Shown here: positions 18,606 through 27,055 of the stretch, piece after piece
Position numbering within the stretch: the stretch's first letter is position 1
How the letters are laid out: each line of letters starts with the position of its first letter
Assembly: GCF_001458775.1 (NCBI RefSeq)
Contig: NZ_CZPZ01000012.1
Span: forward strand, 186,001-250,000
Direction: 5' to 3'
DNA length: 64,000 bases
Source: Candidatus Nitrospira nitrificans
Lineage (GTDB): Bacteria; Nitrospirota; Nitrospiria; Nitrospirales; Nitrospiraceae
Made by a program: the position numbers and the translations under genes
Notes under the pieces: generated by a model
What the model was told of the DNA's origin: nothing
The model's database searches: none
Seen by the model: the letters and a program-made list of their open reading frames with translations, nothing else

Positions 18606-19427
18606 TTATTGATGAAGGTTTGAGGCGCTCGGCCTCTCTATTCGGCGAGTCAGCTCGATAAACTGCTCGATGGAAAGGGTCTCCGCGCGGGTGGAGTGAG
18701 AAATATTGAAGGAATCCAACGCCGCTGTCACCAGCGTTGGTTCGTACCCTTCATCTTTCAGCGAATTGATCAGCGTTTTGCGGCGGTGGGCGAAGGCCGC
18801 TTTCACCAGTGCGGCGAATTTGTGATTGTCCTCCTGGTTCAGTGCTCTCTGATGCTTGGTCTTCAGCAGAACCACAGCGGAGCCGACTTCCGGCCGAGGG
18901 CGGAAACATTGCGCGGAGACCTTGAACGATTTGCCAATGTCCGCCGCGTATTGAGCCATGACGGAAAGGACACCGTAGTCAGAGCTTCCCGGCTTCGCCA
19001 CGAGTCGGTCGGCGACTTCGTTTTGCAGCATCAGCACCATGCGGGCAAAACGGTCGCGTTGATCGAGAAGCCGGAAGAGGAGCGGGGTCGACAAATAGTA
19101 TGGAAGATTGGCGACGACGATGGTGCCGATTGGAAGGTGCTCGATGGGCGAAGTCATCGCATCGTCAAGGACGAGCGTGAGATTTGAAAACCGGGGCCGT
19201 CGCTCAGCCAGGTAGGCATGGAGCCGAGGATCGATTTCGATCGCCGTCACGTGGCCGGCGGCACGACACAGCGCGTCGGTCAGGATGCCGCGCCCTGGTC
19301 CGATTTCCAAAACGGCATTGGTCGGCGTGAGTTCGGCCAGCGTGACGATCTTGCGGACAATGTTGGGGTCGATGAGAAAATTCTGCCCGAGGCGTTTGAT
19401 CGCGGCGGGGGGGAGAGAAGAGTCCAC
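18606..19427 (-). CDS. rsmA: 16S rRNA (adenine1518/1519-N6) dimethyltransferase
   Basis: KsgA/RsmA dimethylates two adjacent adenines in helix 45 of 16S rRNA using SAM. Motif I is LEIGPGRGILTDAL, the catalytic NLPYY motif is present, and FRPRPEVGSAVV is conserved. I place the start at the GTG at 19427: it lies just past the stop of the upstream small gene, has GGAG six bases upstream, and yields 273 residues, the family norm. A longer frame from 19496 overlaps the upstream gene and adds an unlikely N-terminus. It is the last gene of the larC-CaCA-pdxA-unknown-rsmA chain. Confidence 0.93.
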   Translation of the reverse strand: MDSSLPPAAIKRLGQNFLIDPNIVRKIVTLAELTPTNAVLEIGPGRGILTDALCRAAGHVTAIEIDPRLHAYLAERRPRFSNLTLVLDDAMTSPIEHLPIGTIVVANLPYYLSTPLLFRLLDQRDRFARMVLMLQNEVADRLVAKPGSSDYGVLSVMAQYAADIGKSFKVSAQCFRPRPEVGSAVVLLKTKHQRALNQEDNHKFAALVKAAFAHRRKTLINSLKDEGYEPTLVTAALDSFNISHSTRAETLSIEQFIELTRRIERPSASNLHQ

Positions 19428-19429
19428 CC

Positions 19430-19747
19430 TCAACTCCGAGTTGGGGGGGGCTGGGCCAATTGCTTGGCCAATACACGCAGCGGCGTGCGATAGCATTCCA
19501 CAAGATCCGTAAACTCTTCAACCAAGTCGTGTGTGAACGACGGCCCGGGTTGAACGCTCGCGAAGGTTTGCCCTTCCCGATGGCCCACGCTCTCGGTAAG
19601 AAGCGCGACGGTGCGGGCTTTCCATTTTACTATGCGTTCTGTCCCGGCGACGGTGTTCAGGTCTTGAAGCGTCTGCTTCTCGAGCGTCTCCAATTCCGTC
19701 ATCTGCTGCCGAATCACGCTCAGGCCCTTTGAAGGATCAGGCGACAT
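19430..19747 (-). CDS. Small hypothetical protein between pdxA and rsmA
   Basis: A 105-residue soluble protein whose ATG at 19747 lies inside the 3' end of pdxA (11-base overlap) and whose stop is 2 bases before the rsmA GTG, so it is embedded in the operon. The N-terminal half is helical (IRQQMTELETLEKQTLQDL), the rest mixed (TDLVECYRTPLRVLAKQLA). No motif is recognised. Coupling to both neighbours argues that it is a real gene. Confidence 0.65.
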   Translation of the reverse strand: MSPDPSKGLSVIRQQMTELETLEKQTLQDLNTVAGTERIVKWKARTVALLTESVGHREGQTFASVQPGPSFTHDLVEEFTDLVECYRTPLRVLAKQLAQPPPTRS

Positions 19748-20819
19748 GTTTGGCTCGTCCCTTCTTGGTCGGAATCGCGGCCATTCTATGCTGCGCGATC
19801 TTGGAAGCCAACTTGACGGCCTCAATCAGACTGCCGGGATCCGCGACGCCTTTGCCGACGATATCAAAGGCTGTTCCATGATCCACTGACGTACGAATGA
19901 TCGGCAAGCCCACGGTGAGATTGACGCAGGTGCCGAAGGCGACAAGCTTGAGGGGAATGAGGCCCTGATCGTGGTAGAGGGCGACGACGCCGTCAAATGC
20001 CCCCTTCGCGGCCTTCCCAAACAATGTATCAGCCGGCAAGGGATCACTGGCCAGGATTCCCCGTTTTTGCGCGGCACGTGCCGCCGGGAGGATAACCCGC
20101 GCTTCTTCATCACCGAATAATCCATGTTCGCCGGCATGGGGATTGAGGGCCGCTACTCCTATTTTGGGGCGTTTGATCCCGAACAGCGTCGTCAGCGCCA
20201 ATTGGGCCAAGCGGATCGCTCGTTCAATCTGGGCTTGGGTGAGCCGCGCCGCGAGATCTCTGATCGCGACGTGTGTCGTGACGAACATGATGCGCAGCGG
20301 CCCGCCCACGATCATCATGCCTGACTCGGTCGCGTGGGTGAGGTCAGCCAACAACTCGGTATGGCCCGGGTACCGACAGCCGGCCATATTGATGGCTTCC
20401 TTGTTGATGGGCGCCGTCACCATTCCGTCGATACAGCCGATCTGCGCCAGTTCAACGGCCTTTTCGATGAAGGCGACTGAAGCGGCTCCAGTCTCCGCCG
20501 AGGCGATTCCTGGCTTGAACGTTCGCAGCGGTGTTTCCAGCGGATCCAGCACAGCCACCGTTCCTCTCCGCGGCGCCGTCGGTTCATGACCGTGAACGTG
20601 GACGACCTTCAGCTTGAGCTTCAGGGCCTTGATCGTTCGCTCCATGACGGGAAGCGATCCGATGACGACCGATCGACAGACGTTGCGCAAGTGAGCACCT
20701 GCCAGCGTCTTGGCAATGACTTCCGGGCCGATGCCGGCCGGGTCTCCCATCGTAATTCCCAACAAGGGGAGGTGAGGGGATGAGGAACGTGTGCGAGGCG
20801 ACCGTGGTTCAGTTGGCAT
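19737..20819 (-). CDS. pdxA: 4-hydroxythreonine-4-phosphate dehydrogenase
   Basis: Oxidises 4-phosphohydroxy-L-threonine in the DXP-dependent pathway to pyridoxal phosphate. The N-terminal signature LLGITMGDPAGIGPEVIAK, the motif PGHTELLADL with a metal-binding histidine, NPHAGEHGLFGDEE and VALYHDQGLIPLKL are all present. The 360 residues include a polar 18-residue N-terminal extension. It overlaps the CaCA gene upstream and the small gene downstream by 11 bases each, so this is a compact operon. Confidence 0.94.
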   Translation of the reverse strand: MPTEPRSPRTRSSSPHLPLLGITMGDPAGIGPEVIAKTLAGAHLRNVCRSVVIGSLPVMERTIKALKLKLKVVHVHGHEPTAPRRGTVAVLDPLETPLRTFKPGIASAETGAASVAFIEKAVELAQIGCIDGMVTAPINKEAINMAGCRYPGHTELLADLTHATESGMMIVGGPLRIMFVTTHVAIRDLAARLTQAQIERAIRLAQLALTTLFGIKRPKIGVAALNPHAGEHGLFGDEEARVILPAARAAQKRGILASDPLPADTLFGKAAKGAFDGVVALYHDQGLIPLKLVAFGTCVNLTVGLPIIRTSVDHGTAFDIVGKGVADPGSLIEAVKLASKIAQHRMAAIPTKKGRAKHVA

Positions 20820-21810
20820 AGAGATGCACCGTATAGCCGATATAGAATACAGCTCCGGCGGCGAGCAGCCACGGCCGCCATCGACCGCCGATCAGAATCT
20901 GCAGCAGGCAGAGTCCCACGGCCTGCACGGCTAAGATCATAGTGGTCAATGCCGACGGCGCAATCACCCATTCAGTTCCGATCAAGCCCAGAGCAACCGG
21001 GAAGGTGCCTTGAAAGACCATGGCGCCCGTGACATTGGCCACGGCGAGCCGGTCTTTCTTGCGATAGAGCCAGAGAAAGCTATTGGACATCTCCGGTAGC
21101 TCTGTGGCGAGCGGCGCGATAAGCAACGCCAAAATCAACGGCGACATGGCGAACAAGCCGGCCATCGATTCCGCGGCCATGACAAACAAATGGGCGCCCA
21201 TGATCAATCCACCCAACCCCAAGAGGGCTTGAAATCCGATCATCGCATAGGAGGGCGTGGCCGCGTGCTTGTCGAAAATCAACGGCTCCAGCTCACCCCC
21301 TTCTTCCCCCTCAGCCGGGGAGAATTTGAGCTTCATGTAGTAGATGTACAAGCAGATCAACACACCCGCCGCGATGAGGTGCATCAGTTTGGAGGGCACG
21401 AAGGCGCATCCCAAGGCGATAAAATACCCGATCATGAAAAACGTGAGGTCTGTCAGCACTTCACGATAGTTGAGATGAAATCGGGCGGTCCGTTTGCCGG
21501 CTCGCGCATAGAGCAGCAGAAGCACGGCCAGGATGGGCAGCACCAGTGTGCTGAGCATGAACGGCGCGCCCAAGATGGCGCCCAATCCGACCTCGACTTC
21601 TTCACGGCTGTCGCCGAAGAAAATCGCAATGATCGGGATCGAGGTCTCAGGCAGGGTTGTGCCGATTGCGGCAAAGACACTACCGACGGCCCCCTCGGAG
21701 ATGCCACGCCGCTTGCCCAGCCATTCAATGGCGTTGGTAAAGAGCGCGCACCCACCCAGCGTGACCGCGACGGAAACGACAAAGAGGAGGACGTAATACA
21801 CAACAGTCAT
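20809..21810 (-). CDS. CaCA-family sodium/calcium exchanger
   Basis: An inner-membrane cation/calcium antiporter of 333 residues with about ten hydrophobic segments in two inverted halves. Each half carries the alpha-repeat signature: GTTLPETSIPIIAIFFGDS in the first and APLATELPEMSNSFLWL in the second, with the ion-binding glutamates. The ATG at 21810 overlaps the end of larC by four bases and gives an N-terminal membrane helix directly; the longer frame from 21927 is inside larC. Close to YrbG in layout; the transported ion pair is inferred. Confidence 0.87.
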   Translation of the reverse strand: MTVVYYVLLFVVSVAVTLGGCALFTNAIEWLGKRRGISEGAVGSVFAAIGTTLPETSIPIIAIFFGDSREEVEVGLGAILGAPFMLSTLVLPILAVLLLLYARAGKRTARFHLNYREVLTDLTFFMIGYFIALGCAFVPSKLMHLIAAGVLICLYIYYMKLKFSPAEGEEGGELEPLIFDKHAATPSYAMIGFQALLGLGGLIMGAHLFVMAAESMAGLFAMSPLILALLIAPLATELPEMSNSFLWLYRKKDRLAVANVTGAMVFQGTFPVALGLIGTEWVIAPSALTTMILAVQAVGLCLLQILIGGRWRPWLLAAGAVFYIGYTVHLYAN

Positions 21811-23036
21811 GCCCGGCCTCGCGCGGTTGTGAGTCGCTTCTTTTTGAGTCCTCGTCGATAGGCCATCAGCGCTTCCTCCATCACTGTCTTGAGGGGGCGG
21901 CCGGTTCGTTGCGCGATGGCCTTGCAATCCTCATATTCGGGAGCTGTTTTTTCCCATCCGGCGCCGACCTCGGCGACTTTCATGCGAACGACTCCGCCTT
22001 GGGTTGTCACAGGAACGAATCGTCGGAGAAGGACCCGTCGGCGGACCTCATGAAGGCGCACTCCGAGCGTGGTCGTTTCCTGGAAGAGAACTTCGAGCAC
22101 GGCATTCGTCCGGCCCTCAGCGGCCAGGCAGCTCAGCACGATTCCTGGCCGGCTTTTCTTCATGACCACGGGAGCCAGCACAACATCGACGGCGCCGACC
22201 TGAAAGAGTTGTTCCATGATGTATTCGTAGGTCTGTGGGCTCAGATCGTCGAGATTCGTGTCAATCTGTATCATCCGGTCGGTCTGATCCGTCACCGACG
22301 CGGGCTCGTCCTCTAGAAACAGGCGCAAGGCATTCGACCACCCGTCTGGCTCTCGATCGCCGGCTCCGTAGCCCACGGCCGTACTCTTCATGGTCGGCAT
22401 CGGGCCGAATTCCGACGCCAATGTCCGAAGCAACGCCACCCCGGTGGGGGTGGCGAGCTCACAGCGCGGACCTTCGGCGTAGATCGGAATTCCCTTCGCC
22501 AACGCCGCCACGGCCGGTCCTGGAACCGGTAACAGCCCGTGCGAGGTTTGAATCGAGCCGGCCCCTACATTGATCGGGGACGATGTGACTCTGGTGGCGT
22601 TCAAGAGATAGCACCCCAGCACGCCTCCGACGACATCGATAAACGAATCCATCACCCCGACTTCATGAAAGTGAACATCCTTCACATTGACTCGATGGGC
22701 CAGGCTTTCGGCTTCAGCCAGTCGATCAAAGACCAACCGGCTACGTTCCTTGACCGGACCGGGCAACAGACTGTCGACAAGGATCTTGCGGATGCGGGAG
22801 AGGGGCAGCGGCCGTTGGAACCCTTGCTGAATGATCACATCGACTTTTATCGCCGGGAGCGCGCCACGATGCACCTCGCGCTTCCGCAATGTGTAGCCGG
22901 TGAGCTTGAGCCCTTTGAGGCCCTTGACCAAGTCGGTCCATGGTAAGCCTGCGCTCACCAATGCGCCCAGGACCATGTCTCCACTAACTCCCGAGAAACA
23001 ATCGAAGTGCAAATGACGGCCCACGCAGTTCCTCAC
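21807..23036 (-). CDS. larC: Nickel-pincer cofactor nickel insertase
   Basis: LarC inserts nickel into pyridinium-3,5-bisthiocarboxylic acid mononucleotide, the cofactor of lactate racemase and related LarA enzymes. The N-terminal signature HFDCFSGVSGDMVLGAL, the VHFHEVGVMDSFIDVVG segment, the ELATPTGVALLRTLA block and the C-terminal NLDDLSPQTYEYIMEQLF domain are present as one uninterrupted 409-residue frame, unlike species in which larC needs a frameshift. larB lies upstream on the same strand, separated by an oppositely oriented gene. No larA or larE is in the window. Confidence 0.92.
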   Translation of the reverse strand: MRNCVGRHLHFDCFSGVSGDMVLGALVSAGLPWTDLVKGLKGLKLTGYTLRKREVHRGALPAIKVDVIIQQGFQRPLPLSRIRKILVDSLLPGPVKERSRLVFDRLAEAESLAHRVNVKDVHFHEVGVMDSFIDVVGGVLGCYLLNATRVTSSPINVGAGSIQTSHGLLPVPGPAVAALAKGIPIYAEGPRCELATPTGVALLRTLASEFGPMPTMKSTAVGYGAGDREPDGWSNALRLFLEDEPASVTDQTDRMIQIDTNLDDLSPQTYEYIMEQLFQVGAVDVVLAPVVMKKSRPGIVLSCLAAEGRTNAVLEVLFQETTTLGVRLHEVRRRVLLRRFVPVTTQGGVVRMKVAEVGAGWEKTAPEYEDCKAIAQRTGRPLKTVMEEALMAYRRGLKKKRLTTARGRA

Positions 23037-23244
23037 ACGCGATGCGTAAAATGACCGGACATCTTACCGAAGGCGTCGACGAACGGCAATCGCTGGTTCG
23101 TTATCGACGCTTCGTTGACAGTCCAGGAACGCTATGTTATCCCCCTAAGGGTGCGGTTGAGTGCATCGCGCCGCACGCGACGCCTCCCACTCATGAAAGC
23201 ATGGTTCGGTGTCTTTGTTGAAAACGTCAAAAAAGTTCCATCGC

Positions 23245-23745
23245 ATGAGACTTCTGCTCGGGTTTTTTGCCCTATGTGGTTGCCTGACGGCATCCTTCCC
23301 TGCAGACAGCCTCTCGAAAGTGAAGCCGCCCCGCATTCCCAGGCCCGAGCCCGAGCTCAAAATTGTCGGCCTTAACATTGCCCCGACACCCTATATCCCG
23401 GGCAACGGGTCTCTTCAGTTTTCCGTCACCGTGCAACTCCCCAGAGAAGTGGATGGATCCGCGATTCTGGAGGTGACATCGCTCATCAGTTCTCCGTCAA
23501 AGACCTCGCTTCGGTTTCTTACCTATCGACAGCCCATCCACGTTCCCTCAGCCGTGGATGGGGAGACCGGACGATCGAAGGTATCCGTCGAACTTGCTTG
23601 GGATGGCCAGGATCACAGAAAGCAACCAGCCGGGGTGGGTACCTATTCGTATGAAGTGCGGACAAAATTGTTGGCAAACGGAGATAAGGGGTTACGCACC
23701 GCGATGGTCGCTTGGCCGAAGCGGGGACTGTTGGAAGTGCGCTGA
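23245..23745 (+). CDS. Exported protein with FlgD-Ig-like fold, possible lipoprotein
   Basis: A 166-residue exported protein. From the ATG at 23245 the N-terminus RLLLGFFALCGC is a short signal with an acceptable lipobox (LCGC). The rest is strand-rich, with PTPYIPGNGSLQFSVTVQLP and LAWDGQDHRKQPAGVGTYSY; the latter resembles the W-DG-G-YxY pattern of FlgD Ig-like domains. A GTG at 23209 is an alternative start. It sits alone on the plus strand between larC and larB, converging on larB, and ends at a heptamer repeat array. Confidence 0.65.
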   Translation: MRLLLGFFALCGCLTASFPADSLSKVKPPRIPRPEPELKIVGLNIAPTPYIPGNGSLQFSVTVQLPREVDGSAILEVTSLISSPSKTSLRFLTYRQPIHVPSAVDGETGRSKVSVELAWDGQDHRKQPAGVGTYSYEVRTKLLANGDKGLRTAMVAWPKRGLLEVR

Positions 23746-23749
23746 ATGA

Positions 23750-23813
23750 GTCACTGGTCAATGGTTACTTGGAAGCCGTGTTCTTCGATGACGAATGACT
23801 GTTGACCAATGAC
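23750..23813. repeat. Heptamer repeat array, TGAC-type, overlapping the end of larB
   Basis: The left arm has GTCACTG, GTCAATG, GTTACTT (23750-23770). The right arm has CGATGAC, GAATGAC, TGTTGAC, CAATGAC (23786-23813). The arms are inverted and could form a hairpin at the convergent gene ends. Translated on the minus strand, the array encodes about the last 16-17 codons of larB. Confidence 0.75.
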
Positions 23814-24562
23814 TGGGCTCCCAACATGTTAATGCGATGCGCGAGGCAGGCCGCGCCGAATCCGTTGTCGATGTTCATCACCCCCACACCCGCCGCGCAG
23901 GAATTGAGCATCGTCAGCAGCGCGGCGACTCCTCCGAAACTCGCGCCGTAGCCCCGGCTGGTCGGCACGGCAATGACCGGACAGTGGACCAAGCCTCCCA
24001 CCACGCTCGGCAGGACGCCGTCCATGCCGGCAGCGACGATCACGACCTTTGCATCAAACAGCCGATCTTTCTTTCCGAGCAGCCGATGGATACCCGCGAC
24101 CCCGACATCATATAGCCGCTCGACGTGGCTTCCCATCACTTCCGCAGTCACCCGGGCTTCTTCCGCCACGGGCACATCCGCCGTTCCGGCGGTCACGACA
24201 AGGATATGTCCATGTTGTTTCTGTTTGGACGCGCGAATCGCCACGATGCGGGCATCCGGATAGTACTGTGCTCGCCGATCCAGGCGGCGAATGGCGCGCG
24301 CGACCGATGGATCGGCGCGAGTGGCAAGAAACGGGCCCTGTTTCCTAATGAGGGCCCGAGCGATAGCGATGATCTGCGCCGTGGTTTTCCCCTCACATAA
24401 GACCACCTCGGGGAATCCTTGTCGCAACGATCGATGATGATCGAGCGAAGCAAAGCCCAGGTCCTCAAAGGGCAATGACCGCAGGCGCTGAAGCGCCTGT
24501 TCCACCGTGACGCCTCCTTGGCGGACTTGGTCCAACAGCTGTTCGAGTCCTTCCGGATTCAT
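23765..24562 (-). CDS. larB: Nickel-pincer cofactor biosynthesis carboxylase
   Basis: LarB carboxylates and hydrolyses nicotinic acid adenine dinucleotide, the first step to the nickel-pincer nucleotide. The 265 residues show the AIR-carboxylase-like C-terminal domain with VVTAGTADVPVAEEA, AAGMDGVLPSVVGGL, VIAVPTSRGYGASF and the end region MLNSCAAGVGVMNIDNGFGA. The ATG at 24562 overlaps the gpsA stop (ATGA) and has GAAGGG at the right spacing. The final residues SLVNSHSSSKNTASK are encoded by a heptamer repeat array and look like an acquired tail. Confidence 0.92.
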   Translation of the reverse strand: MNPEGLEQLLDQVRQGGVTVEQALQRLRSLPFEDLGFASLDHHRSLRQGFPEVVLCEGKTTAQIIAIARALIRKQGPFLATRADPSVARAIRRLDRRAQYYPDARIVAIRASKQKQHGHILVVTAGTADVPVAEEARVTAEVMGSHVERLYDVGVAGIHRLLGKKDRLFDAKVVIVAAGMDGVLPSVVGGLVHCPVIAVPTSRGYGASFGGVAALLTMLNSCAAGVGVMNIDNGFGAACLAHRINMLGAQSLVNSHSSSKNTASK

Positions 24563-25581
24563 GTCCATCCCTTCTCTGATTTTGCATCCCGTTCCATCAA
24601 ATCGGTAACGGCCTTCCTGCAAGATTTATCGTCATACAGCACGGCGTTGATTTCTTGAATGATCGGCATATCGATCTGATAACGACGGGCCAATGTCAAT
24701 GCCGCGCGACTTGTGCGAACGCCTTCCGCGACTGCCTGCATGCCTGCCAAAATCGTAGCCAACTTTTCTCCCCGGCCGAGCCGAACGCCTACCGAATGGT
24801 TTCGGCTGAGTGTGCCCGTACAGGTCAGTACCAGATCGCCGACCCCGGACAGTCCATAAAACGTTCGTGGATCGGCTTTCATTGCCACGCCGAGTCTGAC
24901 GATTTCAGCCAGGCCTCGAGTAATGAGCGCCGCGCGGGCATTGAGTCCGAGATCCAGACCGTCAATCACACCGGCAGCCAGCGCCATGACATTTTTCAAC
25001 GCCCCGCCGAGTTGTACGCCGATGACGTCCGTATCGGCGTACACACGCAAGACAGGCGTCATCAACGCACGTTGAAATCGATGCACCAATTGCTCATCAG
25101 AGCCGGCCAGACACACGGCCGTGGGTTTCCCGACACTGAATTCAGAGGCAAAACTGGGTCCTGAGAGGACCATGAGGGAGCGGTGCATGGACGGCGGCAA
25201 CTCGTCCTCCATGACCTGAGTCATCAACTTGGCCGTGTGTTCCTCGATGCCCTTGGTTGCGCACACCAACGGTAGGGGCTCTGAGATGCAGGGTGCCAAC
25301 TGATGCAACATGGATCGGGTGAGGTGCGAAGGAACGGCAAACAGAACCCCGTCACAGCCATGTACGGCCTCCATGAGTGAGGAAGTGGCCGACAAATTTG
25401 ACGGAAGATGGATGCCTTTGAGGAAGACAGGATTTTCACGAGAGGTGTTGATGGCGTGGACAACGTCCTGCTCATAGGCCCAGAGACGAACGTCGAGCCC
25501 TTTTTCGGCCAGATGTTTGGCTAGGGCTGTGCCCCAGGCTCCGGCTCCAATAACGCCGATCTTGTTGATTGTCGTCGGCAT
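24559..25581 (-). CDS. gpsA: Glycerol-3-phosphate dehydrogenase [NAD(P)+]
   Basis: Reduces dihydroxyacetone phosphate to sn-glycerol-3-phosphate for phospholipid synthesis in the cytoplasm. The N-terminal dinucleotide-binding loop IGVIGAGAWGTALA, the catalytic-region lysine in GALKNVMALAAGV, and the conserved GLSGVGDLVLTCTGTLSRN are visible. The ATG at 25581 gives a 340-residue protein with the family N-terminus. It is translationally coupled to larB. Confidence 0.95.
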   Translation of the reverse strand: MPTTINKIGVIGAGAWGTALAKHLAEKGLDVRLWAYEQDVVHAINTSRENPVFLKGIHLPSNLSATSSLMEAVHGCDGVLFAVPSHLTRSMLHQLAPCISEPLPLVCATKGIEEHTAKLMTQVMEDELPPSMHRSLMVLSGPSFASEFSVGKPTAVCLAGSDEQLVHRFQRALMTPVLRVYADTDVIGVQLGGALKNVMALAAGVIDGLDLGLNARAALITRGLAEIVRLGVAMKADPRTFYGLSGVGDLVLTCTGTLSRNHSVGVRLGRGEKLATILAGMQAVAEGVRTSRAALTLARRYQIDMPIIQEINAVLYDDKSCRKAVTDLMERDAKSEKGWT

Positions 25582-25842
25582 ACGCGTTTCTGCCTCATGG
25601 CGCAATCATTGCCCATCTATTCGGGAAGGCGGATTATAGGAAGGCCCTCAAGAGCCTGTCAACGAATGGAACACTCATACGATTTGTCACGCATGACCTA
25701 TTCACAAACGGAGATGCGACTGAGGACGAGGCGGCATGTCAGCGGTCCCTTTAGCCCGATTGCAGTAGCAGTGTTCATGAATAAGCGGGCTAGCATCTTT
25801 AGGGCATTTCCAGGTATGTAGACACGTACAGGGAATGAAGGG

Positions 25843-26202
25843 ATGCAAGTCTGTCCTGCCTGCAGCCGGTCACAACCGGAGATCAACCGTTTCTGTATCC
25901 AATGTGGTCGGCGGCTCGCCGATCGATCGGATGGCCGGCCGGCTACTCCACTCTCCAGCCACGCGGCGCCGGATCAACTCAATCTCGCGGTCCTCTATGG
26001 GATGGTCGTCGTGCTCATCCTGGCCGTCTTGTTCCCTCCCTGGGAGACGCCTCCGACGCAGCCCCCGGAGTTTCTCGGCATGTATTTCATCCTCTCTCCT
26101 CCAACTCCGGACGCCGTCGTGAGCCGCATGCTCCTGACGATTGAACTCGTCACGATTGCCATTGCCGGGATGTACGGGGCGTTTCTTTTTCGGAAGAAAT
26201 AG
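25843..26202 (+). CDS. Zinc-ribbon membrane protein
   Basis: A 119-residue protein. Residues 1-25 form a zinc ribbon with CPAC and CIQC knuckles. Two membrane helices follow at about residues 47-65 (AVLYGMVVVLILAVLFPPW) and 95-115 (MLLTIELVTIAIAGMYGAFL). The ATG has AGGGAATGAAGG upstream. The domain layout, a cytosolic ribbon on a two-helix anchor, is common among uncharacterised bacterial proteins; no function is known. Confidence 0.75.
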   Translation: MQVCPACSRSQPEINRFCIQCGRRLADRSDGRPATPLSSHAAPDQLNLAVLYGMVVVLILAVLFPPWETPPTQPPEFLGMYFILSPPTPDAVVSRMLLTIELVTIAIAGMYGAFLFRKK

Positions 26203-26212
26203 GACGTCAACC

Positions 26213-27049
26213 GTGGTTCAGTCGCTGGAAGATGAAACTAATACCGGCTTTCATGTCAAACACACTCGCCCAGCTCCTTTAACCGATGGAAACGCAGGAG
26301 CTCGTGGATTCGAGTGTATTGCCTGTTCAGATTCCAATCCTGAACTGCTCATTGTCGAAACGTTTACGGACAGCTCCGCGACCGTGGTTGCTCACCAGCG
26401 CCCGCAGTTCGCCGGGCGCATCCAGGTCGAACAGGTGGTCACTCCGCCTTTGGGGTGGTTTTGCATAACCTCGTGCATGTAAATTCGTGGAGGAAATCGC
26501 GGTAGATGGGTTGGCGCAAATGGAGAAGCGCGGTGGCCGTACGACACACCCCTTAGGGGCGGAGAGGAATTTGAACAAACACCCGGGTCCTGCGACGAAG
26601 GAGTCGATGAAGCCCATGTCCTGCGCTACCAGCAACGCCGTTTTCCTGACGTCCTCAAGCCCTGCAGCACGGTGGCGGCGCTTGAGATTATCGGTCCACA
26701 GCTCTGGTTGGGCACCGCAGCATTCGGTGAAGGGGGTGACGGGCCAGCCGAGGGGATTGTAGTGCAAGTATGGCACAAGCGGCAGAAACTTCAGTCGATT
26801 ACCGTCAAATCGAGGTTGAGCGGCGGGGTGATTCGGATGCTAAGGGATGATCCTTTGTCGAAGACCGTGTGGGCGGCCACGGAACGGGGCGTCAACCAAA
26901 TAGACCGTCGATTCCGAGTCATGTGGGGTGGTTACTGGTACGAAGAGTTCGAACCCTCGTCCCGGAAATCCATATCAGCTACCTCGTTTCAGAAACGATC
27001 CAATCAATATGTGTCTGTTTTCCGAATGACCATGACCGCTGACCAATGA
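26213..27049 (+). pseudogene. Decayed beta-propeller-like gene
   Basis: One frame is open on both sides of a single in-frame TAA at 26480-26482, from about 26213 to 27049. The 3' part reads as a protein fragment with propeller-like strands (GPQLWLGTAAFGEGG, GVIRMLRDDP, VWAATERGVNQIDRRF, WGGYWYEEFEPSSRK). No start with a ribosome binding site was found, and the last codons (RMTMTADQ) come from a heptamer repeat array. The 5' part (GFECIACSDSNPELLIVETF) may belong to the same gene or to an unrelated remnant. A protein search of all three frames would settle the extent. Confidence 0.45.
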
Positions 27050-27050
27050 C
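27024..27050. repeat. Heptamer repeat array, TGAC-type, single arm
   Basis: Units GAATGAC, CATGAC (six bases), CGCTGAC, CAATGAC lie at the 3' end of the decayed gene, five bases before the stop codon of the convergent arginine dihydrolase-like gene. Confidence 0.65.
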
Positions 27051-27055
27051 TCTTC

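Noticed and set aside
25596-25605. Longer start for gpsA at 25605
   Set aside because: It is a TTG without a ribosome binding site and adds residues ahead of the conserved nucleotide-binding N-terminus.
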